A stretch of DNA of 54,098 nucleotides from CAXBCP01 sp963974055 (GCA_963974055.1 CAXBCP010000030.1:1-54098); one strand, 5' to 3'. Numbered from the stretch's first letter, positions 41,115 to 50,465 are shown. The notes: a model not told the origin generated them from the letters alone. Numbers and translations: made by a program.

Positions 41115-43061
41115 GTGACAGATTCCCAAACTTTGCCGACCCTTCCCTCGGAAGGCGCTTTCGTAGACCGCCTGACCCGCATCGCCGGCGGCGTCATGAT
41201 CACGCTCGGCGTGCTCTGGGCAATCGAGGCCTATAGATGGCTGGGCCTCACCTTCTTCGGCCAGCAATTGCTTGCCGCCGCCTGGGGCCTGTCGCTGTTC
41301 ATCGGCTTCCTCCGCTATCGCGTCCGGCGCGGGGAAAAAGGCCCACCGCCACTGTATGACTGGATCTCCGCGCTCGTCGGACTGGCGACGATGGTCTGGG
41401 TCATGGTCGATTACGAACGCCTGTCGGAGGAATACGGCGACCGCACAACGGAAGCGCTGGTAATCGGCTGCATTGCGGTCGTTCTGTCGATCGAGGCCAT
41501 CCGCCGCACCGCGGGCTACGCGTTTTTCAGCGTGGTTCTGTTCTTTATCGTCTACGCGTTGTTTGCCGACAAAGTGGGCGGCGACTTCAAGGGGCTCACC
41601 GTTTACTGGGATGCGCTGGCCACCGATCTCGGACTGGATGCCGGGGCCGCGCTCGGGCTGCCGCTCAAGATCTCGGTCGAAGTCGTCCTGGTTTTCATTT
41701 TCTTCGGACAATTGCTTGTCGGGTCCGGCGGCGGGCAGTTCTTCATCGACCTCGCGATGGCGATGGTCGGACACCGCCGCGGCGGCGCCGCGAAAATCTC
41801 GGTCGTCGCGAGCGCCTTTTTCGGCTCTATTTCCGGCAGTGCCATTTCCAACGTCGCATCGACCGGCGTGATCACGATCCCGCTCATGAGTCATGCCGGC
41901 TATTCCGGGGTGAATGCCGGCGCCATCGAATCCGTCGCGTCCACCGGCGGACAGTTCATGCCGCCGATCATGGGGGCGGCCGCGTTCCTGATGTCGGAAA
42001 TTCTGGAAATTCCCTATACCGACATCGTCATCGCCGCGATTGTGCCGGCGCTACTTTATTATTTCGCCGTGTTCGTGATGGTCGACCGTGTCGCCGCGAA
42101 GGACAATGTCGGACAGGTCGCCGAGGAACTACCCAGGCTGCGCACCGTCCTGCTGGAGGGCGGCCATTTCCTGCTGCCGTTCGTGATGCTTCTTTACGCC
42201 CTTTTCTGGTTGTGGTCGGAACCGCAACAGGCCGCAATGTACGCCGCCGGTGTCGTCGTCGTGCTCGGTTTCCTTCGTTCCTACCGGGGCGCGCGCATGA
42301 CCGTCTCCAGGCTGATCGCCTCGTTCGGGGGCGCCGGGCTGGTCATGGTCGAACTGGTCTTCGTCGTCGTCGGCGCGGGCTGGGTCATGTTCATACTGAA
42401 CTCGACGGGTCTCGGCGAAGGCTTCACCCTGTTCCTGCTCAAGCAGGCGGGCGAAAGCCTTTTCCTGCTTCTGCTGATCGCGGCATTCGCCTCCATCATC
42501 CTCGGCATGGGAATGCCGACCGGCGCCGTTTACCTGCTGCTCGCGGCGATGATCGCACCTGCGATTTCCGAGGCCGGCGTCGCACCGATCTCGGCCCACA
42601 TGTTCATCCTCTATTTCGGCATGATGTCGATGATTACGCCCCCGGTGGCGCTCTGTGCCTTTACCGCCGCCTCGCTGACGGGCGAGGATCCGATGCGGAC
42701 GGCAATGCGGTCGATGATGTTCGCCTGGGTGGCCTACGTGATCCCGTTCCTGTTCGCCTATTCGCCGACATTGCTGCTCCAGGGCGAATGGATCGCGACC
42801 GTGATCGACATCACGACGGCCTGTGTCGGCGTATGCTTTATTTCGACGGCATTTGTCGGCTATGCCGCCCGCCCGATGAACGGTGCCGCGCGCGTATTCC
42901 TCGCCGTGGCAGGTTTCGCCGCGATGCTTCCCGCAACGCTCGCGCCGTGGGTTGTGTTCGTTAATGCCGGCGGCTTCGCCCTCGGCGCGCTCTACATCGC
43001 ACAGGACATGATGGCCAACCGCCGCGCCGCCCGGGAGCGCATAACGCCCCCGGCAATGTGA
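41115..43061 (+). CDS. TRAP transporter fused permease (DctQM type, TAXI)
   Basis: 648 residues, start GTG at 41115. The first four or so membrane spans (about 20-150) are the small DctQ-like part. The rest is the large DctM-like part with many spans and SGSAISNVASTGVITIPLM, VASTGGQFMPPIMGA and LGMGMPTGAVYLLLAAM, the typical TAXI permease signatures. It forms the inner-membrane channel partner of the binding protein encoded 60 bases upstream. Both TRAP permease parts in one chain is normal for TAXI systems. Full length and intact. Confidence 0.93.
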   Translation: MTDSQTLPTLPSEGAFVDRLTRIAGGVMITLGVLWAIEAYRWLGLTFFGQQLLAAAWGLSLFIGFLRYRVRRGEKGPPPLYDWISALVGLATMVWVMVDYERLSEEYGDRTTEALVIGCIAVVLSIEAIRRTAGYAFFSVVLFFIVYALFADKVGGDFKGLTVYWDALATDLGLDAGAALGLPLKISVEVVLVFIFFGQLLVGSGGGQFFIDLAMAMVGHRRGGAAKISVVASAFFGSISGSAISNVASTGVITIPLMSHAGYSGVNAGAIESVASTGGQFMPPIMGAAAFLMSEILEIPYTDIVIAAIVPALLYYFAVFVMVDRVAAKDNVGQVAEELPRLRTVLLEGGHFLLPFVMLLYALFWLWSEPQQAAMYAAGVVVVLGFLRSYRGARMTVSRLIASFGGAGLVMVELVFVVVGAGWVMFILNSTGLGEGFTLFLLKQAGESLFLLLLIAAFASIILGMGMPTGAVYLLLAAMIAPAISEAGVAPISAHMFILYFGMMSMITPPVALCAFTAASLTGEDPMRTAMRSMMFAWVAYVIPFLFAYSPTLLLQGEWIATVIDITTACVGVCFISTAFVGYAARPMNGAARVFLAVAGFAAMLPATLAPWVVFVNAGGFALGALYIAQDMMANRRAARERITPPAM

Positions 43062-43127
43062 GCGCCGCCCCTTCCGTCCCTGAAACGCCAGAAGGTACAG
43101 CGCAAAGATATATTCGGCGGTTCTCCC

Positions 43128-43613
43128 TTATCGAATCTTCTCGATAACGTTCTTCACAACCTCGCGGACCGGATCATCGACGCCATACGATTGAGCTCCC
43201 CAGCCCATGCTCGCGCCATAGCCCGTCGTCTCAAATGACGTAACGAGTTCGCCGGACGCCGAATTACGGACGGTCACAAGGACGCGCACGTAATTCCGGC
43301 CGGCCATGAACCCGAACATCACGCGCCCACCCGGCGCAATAACCCGGATTTTGGCAATCCTGATATCGACCTGATAATCGCCTGTCGCAGGTTCGGCGGA
43401 TACCGAGTGAAAAACACCTTTGCTTACAAGCCCTTCGATGAGCTGTTTCCGGATCGTCTCGATCGCCCTGTCCGTGTACCTGTGTTCTTTCTCCAGTTCC
43501 GCTTTGACCATCAGGCCAGCTGTCGCAGTACTGGGAATTACGGTGGATTTTTGCGTCGTGACAGATGTTTTGCTGGTGGAATTGCAGGCTGCGAACAGCA
43601 GTAATACAGCCAC
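43128..43613 (-). CDS. Small lipoprotein, start unclear
   Basis: 161 residues from a GTG at 43613. The N-terminus VLLLFAACNSTS is a lipobox (Cys10 from this start), followed by a Ser/Thr-rich linker and a mixed domain with YQVDIRIAKIRVIAPGGRV and LVTSFETTGYG, similar in style to DUF4410-type envelope lipoproteins. A GTG start leaves too short a signal peptide with no basic residues. The same frame upstream encodes TASALRRAACVAVLLLFAAC, a proper signal, but has no ATG, GTG or TTG there. An ATG at 43658 that follows AAGGGGAA is in another frame. Either a rare start codon is used or the start region has a frameshift. Confidence 0.7.
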   Translation of the reverse strand: MAVLLLFAACNSTSKTSVTTQKSTVIPSTATAGLMVKAELEKEHRYTDRAIETIRKQLIEGLVSKGVFHSVSAEPATGDYQVDIRIAKIRVIAPGGRVMFGFMAGRNYVRVLVTVRNSASGELVTSFETTGYGASMGWGAQSYGVDDPVREVVKNVIEKIR

Positions 43614-43929
43614 ACAGGCCGCCCGTCGAAGAGCAGATGCGGTGAAAGAGATGACATTTCCCCTTGAAAAAATGACCCACCACTAGCGTGGCGGATCGTT
43701 CCGAATGTCGGTCGACATCGATAGGACGACAGTGCCTGTCCCAATACGGAATCACAACTTAAAGCAATGGAAGACCTTCAGTCCGCCTACGACAGCGAGA
43801 TGGCGCGGCCGAACTTTTCAACGGGTATAATTGCCGGAAACGATATTGAATTGATCTGAAGAAGCCTCTGACGACCCCGCAATCACCGGGGTTGGGGCAT
43901 CCCGCGGAACCGCCGGCCAGTCATCCCGC
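43614..43929. other. Gap between the lipoprotein gene and the tRNA terminator
   Basis: About 315 bases without a convincing gene. The left 60 bases probably encode the missing N-terminus of the lipoprotein. A TATAAT lies near 43829 on the plus strand without a fitting -35, and CCCCG/CGGGG arms near 43875-43895 form a weak dyad. Nothing else was recognised. Confidence 0.45.
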
Positions 43930-43970
43930 AAAAAACAAAGGACCAACAGGTTTAACCTGTTGGTCCTTTT
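43930..43970 (-). terminator. Terminator of tRNA-Glu
   Basis: Perfect 14-bp stem (43937-43950 with 43956-43969, five-base loop). On the minus strand it is followed by TTTGTTTTTTG. It begins nine bases beyond the tRNA's CCA end, so it ends the tRNA transcript. Confidence 0.9.
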
Positions 43971-43977
43971 GAATTTC

Positions 43978-44053
43978 TGGCGACCCCAACGGGAGTCGAA
44001 CCCGTGTCTCCACTGTGAAAGAGTGGTGTCCTAGGCCTCTAGACGATGGGGTC
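43978..44053 (-). tRNA. tRNA-Glu (anticodon UUC)
   Basis: 76 bases including an encoded CCA. Acceptor arm GACCCCA pairs with TGGGGTC, the discriminator is G, the D arm region reads TCGTCTAGAGGCCTAGGACA, the anticodon stem is CCACT/AGTGG with loop CTTTCAC (anticodon TTC), and the T arm has GGTTCGACTCC. All are usual for bacterial tRNA-Glu. It is a single gene with its own promoter-like upstream sequence and terminator. Confidence 0.97.
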
Positions 44054-44064
44054 GCTGGACAAGC

Positions 44065-44093
44065 GGGATAAACAATAGTGCGGCGGAAATCAA
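44065..44093 (-). promoter_or_regulatory. Candidate promoter of tRNA-Glu
   Basis: On the minus strand TTGATT (44093-44088) and TATCCC (44070-44065) are separated by 17 bases, leaving 11 bases to the 5' end of the mature tRNA. The spacing fits; the -10 match is only fair. Confidence 0.4.
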
Positions 44094-44182
44094 CAGATGA
44101 ATGCCCTGTTTTCGCGATTTCCGGAACTATTCCACCCGCCCCCCCGAATCCGGCAGATTTTGGCGCATTCCGGCGGTTCCCG

Positions 44183-44812
44183 TCAGGTCGCGTTCATCGC
44201 CCGCTGGCGTTCGGCAGCCTGCAGCGCACGCTTTTCCTGGCGGATCGCCCGCCAGCGGCGCACCAGATGGAGCGTCCAGTAATAACCGACGAAATATCCG
44301 ACCACCGCGATCGGCACCGACCCGACCAGCAACGCCAGCCCCCAGCCCTCGACGATGACTGAAAAATAGGTTTCCCAGGCCGCCAGGCTCGTCGGATCGC
44401 TGCCCGCGTCGCCCATCGCGGTCCGCCAGAAGGTGATAAAGCTCTCATAGCCGGACAGGTCGTTCCACCGGCCCAGCAGGATCTGGCCGGTCAGGAAAAA
44501 CGTGTAATAGGCGATCGGCACGGTGAACAGGTTCGTAACCCAGGTCCATGCCATCGCCACGATAACGTTGAAATCGCGCCTGAATAATGTCCGCGCGATG
44601 TACCAGTGAACGACGGTCAGCGCCATCTGGATGCCGAAGGTCGGCGTAAACGCCCAGAACAGGCCGACGGCGACCGAGCGCGCGGTATTCTCAGGGGGCT
44701 GACGCGACCGCACCATCGGGATAACAAGGCGCAGCCGCATCATCCGCTTGAAGCGCGACCAGACCGAGCGCTGTCGGCCGTTGTCACCCGTTTTTCTGCT
44801 TACCGTCGCCAC
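44183..44812 (-). CDS. DUF2062 membrane protein
   Basis: 209 residues. A basic N-terminus (KTGDNGRQRSVWSRFKRMMR) is followed by about four membrane segments: SVAVGLFWAFTPTFGIQMAL, the VTNLFTVPIAYYTFFLTGQI region, GLALLVGSVPIAVVGYFVGY and a shorter one. It ends in a basic helix RRWRAIRQEKRALQAAERQR. The GxFWAFTPTFGxQ motif and the P-rich second motif define DUF2062. The function of the family is unknown. It follows a 26-residue membrane peptide gene on the same strand by 94 bases. Confidence 0.88.
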   Translation of the reverse strand: MATVSRKTGDNGRQRSVWSRFKRMMRLRLVIPMVRSRQPPENTARSVAVGLFWAFTPTFGIQMALTVVHWYIARTLFRRDFNVIVAMAWTWVTNLFTVPIAYYTFFLTGQILLGRWNDLSGYESFITFWRTAMGDAGSDPTSLAAWETYFSVIVEGWGLALLVGSVPIAVVGYFVGYYWTLHLVRRWRAIRQEKRALQAAERQRAMNAT

Positions 44813-44906
44813 GTCGCGCCTGCTTCATCCAGCGTGGTTTTCCTCACGCCAAGGTATACCACACTGCCGCCCGTTCAAAGACACCGATGGCACAAGACCT
44901 TCGGAA

Positions 44907-44987
44907 TCAGGCCGTAAAAAACAGCACGCCGAGCCCCGTGACGGCGACGATCACAAGCTGCAACAGGTCAATCACTGTCAGGTCCAT
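44907..44987 (-). CDS. Candidate 26-residue membrane peptide
   Basis: ATG at 44985-44987 preceded by GGAGGATCGAGGCAA, giving two good SD elements; TGA at 44907-44909. The peptide starts MDLTVIDLLQ, then LVIVAVTGLGVLFFTA. It is almost wholly hydrophobic with two Asp at the N-terminal side, so it is a single short membrane span with an outward or acidic end. It lies between recJ and the DUF2062 gene on the same strand. It resembles the style of KdpF- or CcoQ-like small subunits, without recognisable similarity to either. The SD strongly favours translation. Confidence 0.5.
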   Translation of the reverse strand: MDLTVIDLLQLVIVAVTGLGVLFFTA

Positions 44988-45085
44988 TTGCCTCGATCCT
45001 CCGCTTGGCCTCACACCGGAAAGAGTGGCGGCGCATTGCGGCAGAAATGAGGCGGCCCTGGTTCGCGGCCAGCCCCCAGGGGCTT

Positions 45086-46882
45086 CTAAATTACGTGCGC
45101 CACGTCTTCGATAATGAATTGCGGCTTGCGGTTGCCCTGCCAGGTATCGATGTTCAGATGACCGGCGACATGCACCACCCCGCCGCGCGCATTCAGCAGG
45201 GCTTCTCCCGCCGGCGTGCCCGCCGCCCGGAACGCAATCGCCTTCAGCCGGGTGCCGCCTTCGGGCGGCGCGAGAAAACAGCTCACATGATCGGTGCCGA
45301 CAATGCGCGCATTGATGGGGCTTACCGCCGGCAGCACGAAACGCGGGCGCGGGTTCCCGGCGCCGAACGGCCCTGCCGCGTCCAGCATTTCAATCAGTTC
45401 GACGGTGGCTCCTTCCGGGCTGAGCGCGCCGTCGATACCGATATCGGGTGCCAGACGTTCGCCGGCAAGCTGGCGCGAAATATGCTCGGCGAGGAACATG
45501 CGGAAATCGGCTATTTTGTCCTCCGCGACCGAAAACCCCGCCGCCATCGCATGTCCGCCGCCATTTATCAGCAAACCGGCCTGGTGGGCCGCGATCACCG
45601 CCGGACCGAGGGCGACGCCCGGCACCGAGCGCCCCGACCCCTTGCCGAGACCGCCTTCAATGGCGACCACACAGGCCGGACGGTTATAGGTTTCCTTGAT
45701 GCGGCCCGCGACGATACCGATCACGCCCGGGTGCCACCCTTCAGACGCCACCAGGATCAGCGGTGTGTCGTCCGACGCCTGGCGTTCCGCCTGCGCCATC
45801 GCATCGTCGAGCACTGCGGCTTCGACCTCGCGCCGCTCGGCATTGTACTGGTCGAGGCGGACCGCTATGCCGACCGCGGCATCCCGGTCGTTGGTCGTCA
45901 GCAGTTTCACCCCGAGCCCGGCGTCGCCGACGCGTCCGCCCGCGTTGACCCGCGGGCCGAGCATGAACCCCAGATGCCACGCTTCGGGCTTTTCCTCGAG
46001 CTTTGCGATATCGGCAAGCGCCGTGATTCCGGGGTTTCCCCGCCGCGCCATGACGACAAGCCCCTGACGGACCAGCGCCCGGTTCACGCCGGTCAGCGGC
46101 ACCACATCGGCGACGGTCGCGAGCGCGACCAGGTCCAGCCATTCCATAAGGTTCGGCTCGTTATGGCCTTCGCCGTACCAGAACGCTTCGCGCAGGGCAC
46201 GGTTTACGGCAATGATCACCAGGAAAACCACCCCGGCCGCGCAGAGCTGCCCGACCGTGCTGGTTTCGTCCAGCCGGTTCGGATTTACGACCGCAACGGC
46301 ATCCGGCAGTTCTGGTTCCGCCACGTGATGGTCCACGACCACCACGTCGAGTCCGGCCGCCGCCGCGTCAGCCAGCGGCCCGAACGCGGTGGTGCCGCAA
46401 TCGACCGTGATAACCAGCGACACGCCTTCGTCTTTCAGCTTCAGCAGGGCGGGCGTGTTCGGACCGTAGCCCTCGGCGATGCGGTCTGGCACATAAACGG
46501 TAACTTCCCGCCCGATCGCGGCGAAAAACCGGGCCAGCAGGGAGCCGGAACAGGCTCCGTCCACGTCGTAATCTGCGAAAACACCGACCTTCTCGCCGGC
46601 ATTTATGGCCGCGACGATGCGTTCCACCGCCCGGTCCATGCCGAGCAGGTGCGACGGGTCCGGCAACAGGTCCCGCAGCTTCGGGTCGAGAAACGCCTCC
46701 GCCCCCGCCACGTCCACGCCGCGCGCCGCGAGGATACGCCCCAGGGCATCGGGCAGGTCGAGTTGTTGCGAGATTGCCAGCGCGGCACGATCGTCTGACA
46801 GGCGTGGCCGCCAGCGTTTACCGCCACAGGAACGCTCAACGTTCAGGAAAGATCCGGACCTGTCGGCCTGAGCGCCCTCCAT
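45086..46882 (-). CDS. recJ: Single-stranded-DNA-specific exonuclease RecJ
   Basis: 598-residue 5'-3' exonuclease of recombination and mismatch repair. DHH-phosphoesterase motifs: DYDVDG (104-109), VVDHHVAE with D184-H185-H186, and the DHHA1 motif NGGGHAMAAGF near 420. The C-terminal OB-fold region follows (FGAGNPRPRF onward). N-terminal RWRPRLSDDRAALAISQQLD is typical. It lies 11 bases after glpX on the same strand, an arrangement with hom and glpX common in Alphaproteobacteria. I see no clear SD at the chosen ATG. Confidence 0.96.
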   Translation of the reverse strand: MEGAQADRSGSFLNVERSCGGKRWRPRLSDDRAALAISQQLDLPDALGRILAARGVDVAGAEAFLDPKLRDLLPDPSHLLGMDRAVERIVAAINAGEKVGVFADYDVDGACSGSLLARFFAAIGREVTVYVPDRIAEGYGPNTPALLKLKDEGVSLVITVDCGTTAFGPLADAAAAGLDVVVVDHHVAEPELPDAVAVVNPNRLDETSTVGQLCAAGVVFLVIIAVNRALREAFWYGEGHNEPNLMEWLDLVALATVADVVPLTGVNRALVRQGLVVMARRGNPGITALADIAKLEEKPEAWHLGFMLGPRVNAGGRVGDAGLGVKLLTTNDRDAAVGIAVRLDQYNAERREVEAAVLDDAMAQAERQASDDTPLILVASEGWHPGVIGIVAGRIKETYNRPACVVAIEGGLGKGSGRSVPGVALGPAVIAAHQAGLLINGGGHAMAAGFSVAEDKIADFRMFLAEHISRQLAGERLAPDIGIDGALSPEGATVELIEMLDAAGPFGAGNPRPRFVLPAVSPINARIVGTDHVSCFLAPPEGGTRLKAIAFRAAGTPAGEALLNARGGVVHVAGHLNIDTWQGNRKPQFIIEDVAHVI

Positions 46883-46893
46883 CGAAGACCGGT

Positions 46894-47883
46894 TTACGCG
46901 TCGACCGGGTCGAAACCGGTCTTGCGGTTGAAATTGTGCTCCGCCTCGATATAGCGGATCGTGCCGGACTTGGAGCGCATGACCAGCGAATGGGTCTTGG
47001 CGCCGCCCTTGAACCGGCGTACGCCGTTCAGCATAGTGCCGTTGGTCACGCCGGTCGCGGCAAACATCACGTCGCCGCTAGCGAGGTCAAGCAGTTCGTA
47101 TTTGCGGTCGAAATCGGTGATGCCGCAGCGTTCGGCGCGGCCACGCTCGTCGTCGTTGCGGAAAACCAGCCGTCCCTGCATCTGGCCCCCGATACAGCGC
47201 AGGGCAGCGGCCGCCAGAACCCCCTCCGGCGCGCCGCCGCTGCCGATATAGATATCGACGCCGCTTGCCTCTTCTGACGTCGCCATCACGCCGGACACGT
47301 CGCCGTCGGTGATCAGCATGATCCGCGCGCCCGCATCGCGGACTTTCTTGATCAGGTCTTCATGCCGCGGCCGGTCGAGAATGCAGGCGACGACGTCCTT
47401 GACGTCCAGGCCCTTGGCCTTAGCGACATTCGCCAGGTTCACGGCGGGTTCGTTGTCGAGATCGACGATACCGTCCGGCAGTCCGCCGCCGACGGCGATC
47501 TTGTCCATGTAGACATCCGGGGAATTCAGAAATCCATTATGTTCCGCCATTGCGATCACGGCGAGCGAGTTCGTCAGCCCCTTCGCGGTGATGGTGGTCC
47601 CTTCCAGCGGATCGAGTGCGATATCGATCTTGGGGCCTTTCCCGGTGCCGACTTCCTCGCCGATATACAACATCGGCGCTTCATCGCGTTCGCCTTCGCC
47701 AATGACCACCGTGCCGGCGATATCGAGGCTGTTCAACGCATTGCGCATGGCATCGACGGCGACCTGATCGGCCATCCGCTCGTCGCCGCGCCCCATCTGA
47801 CGCGATGCCGCAAGGGCGGCCGCTTCGGTGACACGCACCACTTCAAGCGCCAGGTTGCGATCCATCTTGCCCGTTTCAGCCAT
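46894..47883 (-). CDS. glpX: Class II fructose-1,6-bisphosphatase
   Basis: 329 residues. The Mg-binding and catalytic motifs are IGEGERDEAPML (61-72) and DPLEGTT (91-97), with YIGSGGAPEGVLAAA for substrate binding and FAATGVTNG later. The enzyme converts fructose-1,6-bisphosphate to fructose-6-phosphate in gluconeogenesis, fitting growth on organic acids. It is 44 bases after hom and 11 before recJ in the same direction, in one operon. Confidence 0.96.
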   Translation of the reverse strand: MAETGKMDRNLALEVVRVTEAAALAASRQMGRGDERMADQVAVDAMRNALNSLDIAGTVVIGEGERDEAPMLYIGEEVGTGKGPKIDIALDPLEGTTITAKGLTNSLAVIAMAEHNGFLNSPDVYMDKIAVGGGLPDGIVDLDNEPAVNLANVAKAKGLDVKDVVACILDRPRHEDLIKKVRDAGARIMLITDGDVSGVMATSEEASGVDIYIGSGGAPEGVLAAAALRCIGGQMQGRLVFRNDDERGRAERCGITDFDRKYELLDLASGDVMFAATGVTNGTMLNGVRRFKGGAKTHSLVMRSKSGTIRYIEAEHNFNRKTGFDPVDA

Positions 47884-47927
47884 CGTCTACTTCTCCCAAT
47901 TATACGCTTCGTATTGCAGCGGATTTG

Positions 47928-49220
47928 TTACAGTTCTTCAATTCTGATCATACAGGGCGGTTCTACCACCGTGTCCAATTTCGCGATTCGCGCCAGAGCG
48001 CGCTGCATCGACGCTTCTTCCGTCTCATGCAGGGTCAGTACGACCGGGACGGAACCTTCCGCCGAGCGGCCACGTTGCAGCAATGCCTCGACCGAGACTT
48101 CCTCGTCGCGCAACGCCGCCGACACGTCGGCAATCACGCCGGGCCGGTCGAGCACCGTCAGGCGCACATAATACGGACCCACACGGTTTTCGATCGAAAC
48201 CGTCCGCGCCGCCTTCAACCGGGATGCAGGGACGGAAAATACCGGCAGGATCGTCCCGCGCGCGATATCGGCTATATCCGATATCACTGCGGATGCGGTC
48301 GGCCCGGCGCCGGCGCCCCTGCCCTGCAAAACACTGGTCCCGACGGCGTCGCCTTCGGCAACGACTGCGTTGAAAACACCTTCGACATGGGCGAGCGGCG
48401 CCGTCAGCGGCACCATGCAGGGGTAAACGCGCTGTTCGATCCCGTCCGACGTCTGGTTCGCAATCCCGAGCAGCTTGATCCGAAAACCGAGTTCCTCCGC
48501 AAAGGCGATATCCTCGGCGCTGACATGGCGTATGCCCTCGACATGGACGGATCCGAAATCGACCTCGGTCCCGAACGCAACGCTCGCGAGAAGCGCCAGC
48601 TTGTGGGCGGCATCGATGCCGTCGACATCGAATGTAGGGTCGGCCTCGGCATAGCCGAGCTCCTGCGCCTCGGCGAGCACGTCGTCGAAATCGCGCCCGG
48701 TTTCGCGCATCGTCGTCAGAATATAATTGCAGGTGCCGTTCAGGATGCCGTGAATGCTGGAAATCCGGTTGCCGGCGAAGCCTTCGCGCAATGCCTTGAT
48801 TACCGGGATTCCCCCGGCAACGGCCGCTTCGTAGCCGAGTCCTACGCCCGCTGTCTCCGCCGCGACGGCAAGCGCCCGGCCGTGGATGGCGAGCAACGCC
48901 TTGTTCGCCGTCACCACGTGGCGACCGGCGGCAATGGCATTCTCGCACACGGCCTTCGCAACGCCGTCTTCGCCGCCGATGAGTTCAAGCACCACGTCGC
49001 AATCGGCCTGCGCCGCCATCGTGGCCGCGTCGTCGAACCAGTCCTGTTTCGACAGATCGACCCCGCGGTCGCGCGAACGGTCCCGCGCCGATACCGCAAC
49101 GAGGTCGATGGCGCGGCCGCAACGCGCCGCGATCAGGTCGCGCCGCGAGGTCAGAATATCGGCTGTGGCTGCGCCGACCGTTCCGAGTCCGGCGATCGCA
49201 ACGCGGAGCGGTTTGGTCAC
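47928..49220 (-). CDS. hom: Homoserine dehydrogenase
   Basis: 430 residues, monofunctional. NAD(P)-binding AIAGLGTVG (9-16 region), TANKALLAIHG, then the catalytic region YEAAVAGGIPVIKALREGFA and ILNGTCNYIL, and a C-terminal ACT domain (about 350-430, VRLTVLDRPGVIADVSAALR) that usually gives threonine inhibition. It makes homoserine for threonine and methionine. It overlaps the aminotransferase gene by four bases (ATGA), so the two are coupled. Confidence 0.96.
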   Translation of the reverse strand: MTKPLRVAIAGLGTVGAATADILTSRRDLIAARCGRAIDLVAVSARDRSRDRGVDLSKQDWFDDAATMAAQADCDVVLELIGGEDGVAKAVCENAIAAGRHVVTANKALLAIHGRALAVAAETAGVGLGYEAAVAGGIPVIKALREGFAGNRISSIHGILNGTCNYILTTMRETGRDFDDVLAEAQELGYAEADPTFDVDGIDAAHKLALLASVAFGTEVDFGSVHVEGIRHVSAEDIAFAEELGFRIKLLGIANQTSDGIEQRVYPCMVPLTAPLAHVEGVFNAVVAEGDAVGTSVLQGRGAGAGPTASAVISDIADIARGTILPVFSVPASRLKAARTVSIENRVGPYYVRLTVLDRPGVIADVSAALRDEEVSVEALLQRGRSAEGSVPVVLTLHETEEASMQRALARIAKLDTVVEPPCMIRIEEL

Positions 49221-50437
49221 GATGCGAAGGCGCGCCGGCTCGCACGCTCCAGGATATTATCGGCGTCGGCGAAAAAGCGTTTGATGTTGCGGGCCGCCTG
49301 CCGCGTGCGGTGACGGTTCTCGACCAGCGCGATCCGCACGAAGCCGTCGCCGTATTCGCCAAAGCCGAGCCCCGGCGAGACCGCGACCTGCGCTTCGGCA
49401 AGCAACAGCTTGGAAAATTCCAGCGACCCCAGATGGGCGAACGGCTCCGGAATCGGCGCCCAGGCGAACATCGTCGCCGGCGGCGGCGGGACGTCCCAGC
49501 CTGCCTGCGCAAAGGATTCGACCATTACGTCGCGGCGGCGCTTGTAGACATCGCGAAATTCGGCCACGCATTCCTGCGGACCGTTCAGCGCTGCGGTCGC
49601 GGCGACCTGGATCGGTGTAAACGCGCCGTAATCGAGATAGGACTTGATCCGCGCAAGCGCACTGATGATTTTCGGATTGCCGGCCGCAAAACCGATCCGC
49701 CAGCCCGGCATGGAATAGGTCTTGCTGAGCGACGTGAATTCGACTGCGATATCCTTCGCGCCGGGCACCTGAAGGATGGACGGCGGCGGTTCGCCGTCGA
49801 AATAGATCTCCGCATAGGCGAGGTCGGAAATAACGATAATCCCGTGTTCGCGGCAGAACCGGACCACTTCTTCGTAGAACGCCAGATCGACAACCATCGC
49901 CGTCGGATTGGCGGGAAAATTCAGCACCAGCGCCAGCGGCGGCGGCACGCTGTATTTCACGGCGCGTTCCAGCTCGGCCATGAAGTCAACGCCGGGTCCG
50001 ACCGGGACGTGACGCAGGGCGGCACCCGCAATGATGAAGCCATAGGCATGGATCGGATAACTCGGGTTCGGCACGACGATAACATCTCCCGGCGCCGAAA
50101 TGGCCTGCGCCAGGTTTGCGAAGCCTTCCTTGGACCCCAGCGTGACGATCGTCTCGGTTTCCGGGTCGAGATCGACCCCGAAACGGCGGTCATAATAGGC
50201 CGCTTGCGCGCGGCGCAGGCCGGGAATTCCGCGGGACGTGGAATAGCGGTGGGTGCGCGGATCGGCGACCGCTTCGACCAGCTTGTCGACGATATGCTGC
50301 GGCGTGGCGGAATCCGGATTTCCCATGCCGAAATCGATCACGTCCTCGCCGGCGGCGCGGGCCCGGGCCTTCATCGCATTCACTTCAGCGAAAACATAAG
50401 GCGGCAGCCGCTTTATACGGTGGAAGGTCTGGTCCAT
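49217..50437 (-). CDS. Class I aminotransferase (AlaC/DapL-like)
   Basis: 406-residue PLP enzyme. Lys239 in SLSKTYSMPGWRIGF forms the Schiff base. NFPANPTAMV carries the conserved Asn, and DLAYAEIYFDG the Asp and Tyr of the PLP site. HRYSTSRGIPGLRRA is typical of the AlaC/LL-diaminopimelate aminotransferase-like group. Location directly before hom is common in Alphaproteobacteria, where the protein is often annotated as alanine transaminase. Lysine, alanine or a related pathway is possible, and specificity cannot be read. Confidence 0.9.
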   Translation of the reverse strand: MDQTFHRIKRLPPYVFAEVNAMKARARAAGEDVIDFGMGNPDSATPQHIVDKLVEAVADPRTHRYSTSRGIPGLRRAQAAYYDRRFGVDLDPETETIVTLGSKEGFANLAQAISAPGDVIVVPNPSYPIHAYGFIIAGAALRHVPVGPGVDFMAELERAVKYSVPPPLALVLNFPANPTAMVVDLAFYEEVVRFCREHGIIVISDLAYAEIYFDGEPPPSILQVPGAKDIAVEFTSLSKTYSMPGWRIGFAAGNPKIISALARIKSYLDYGAFTPIQVAATAALNGPQECVAEFRDVYKRRRDVMVESFAQAGWDVPPPPATMFAWAPIPEPFAHLGSLEFSKLLLAEAQVAVSPGLGFGEYGDGFVRIALVENRHRTRQAARNIKRFFADADNILERASRRAFAS

Positions 50438-50465
50438 CGCGTTATTCCGTTATCCTTGATGACGT

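Noticed and set aside
43978..44182. tRNA-Glu as an integration site for a mobile element
   Set aside because: No integrase, no duplicated tRNA 3' end and only housekeeping genes on one side; nothing supports an integrated element.
45005..46798. Plus-strand ORF of about 597 codons opposite recJ
   Set aside because: recJ motifs on the minus strand are unequivocal; this frame is a codon-bias shadow.
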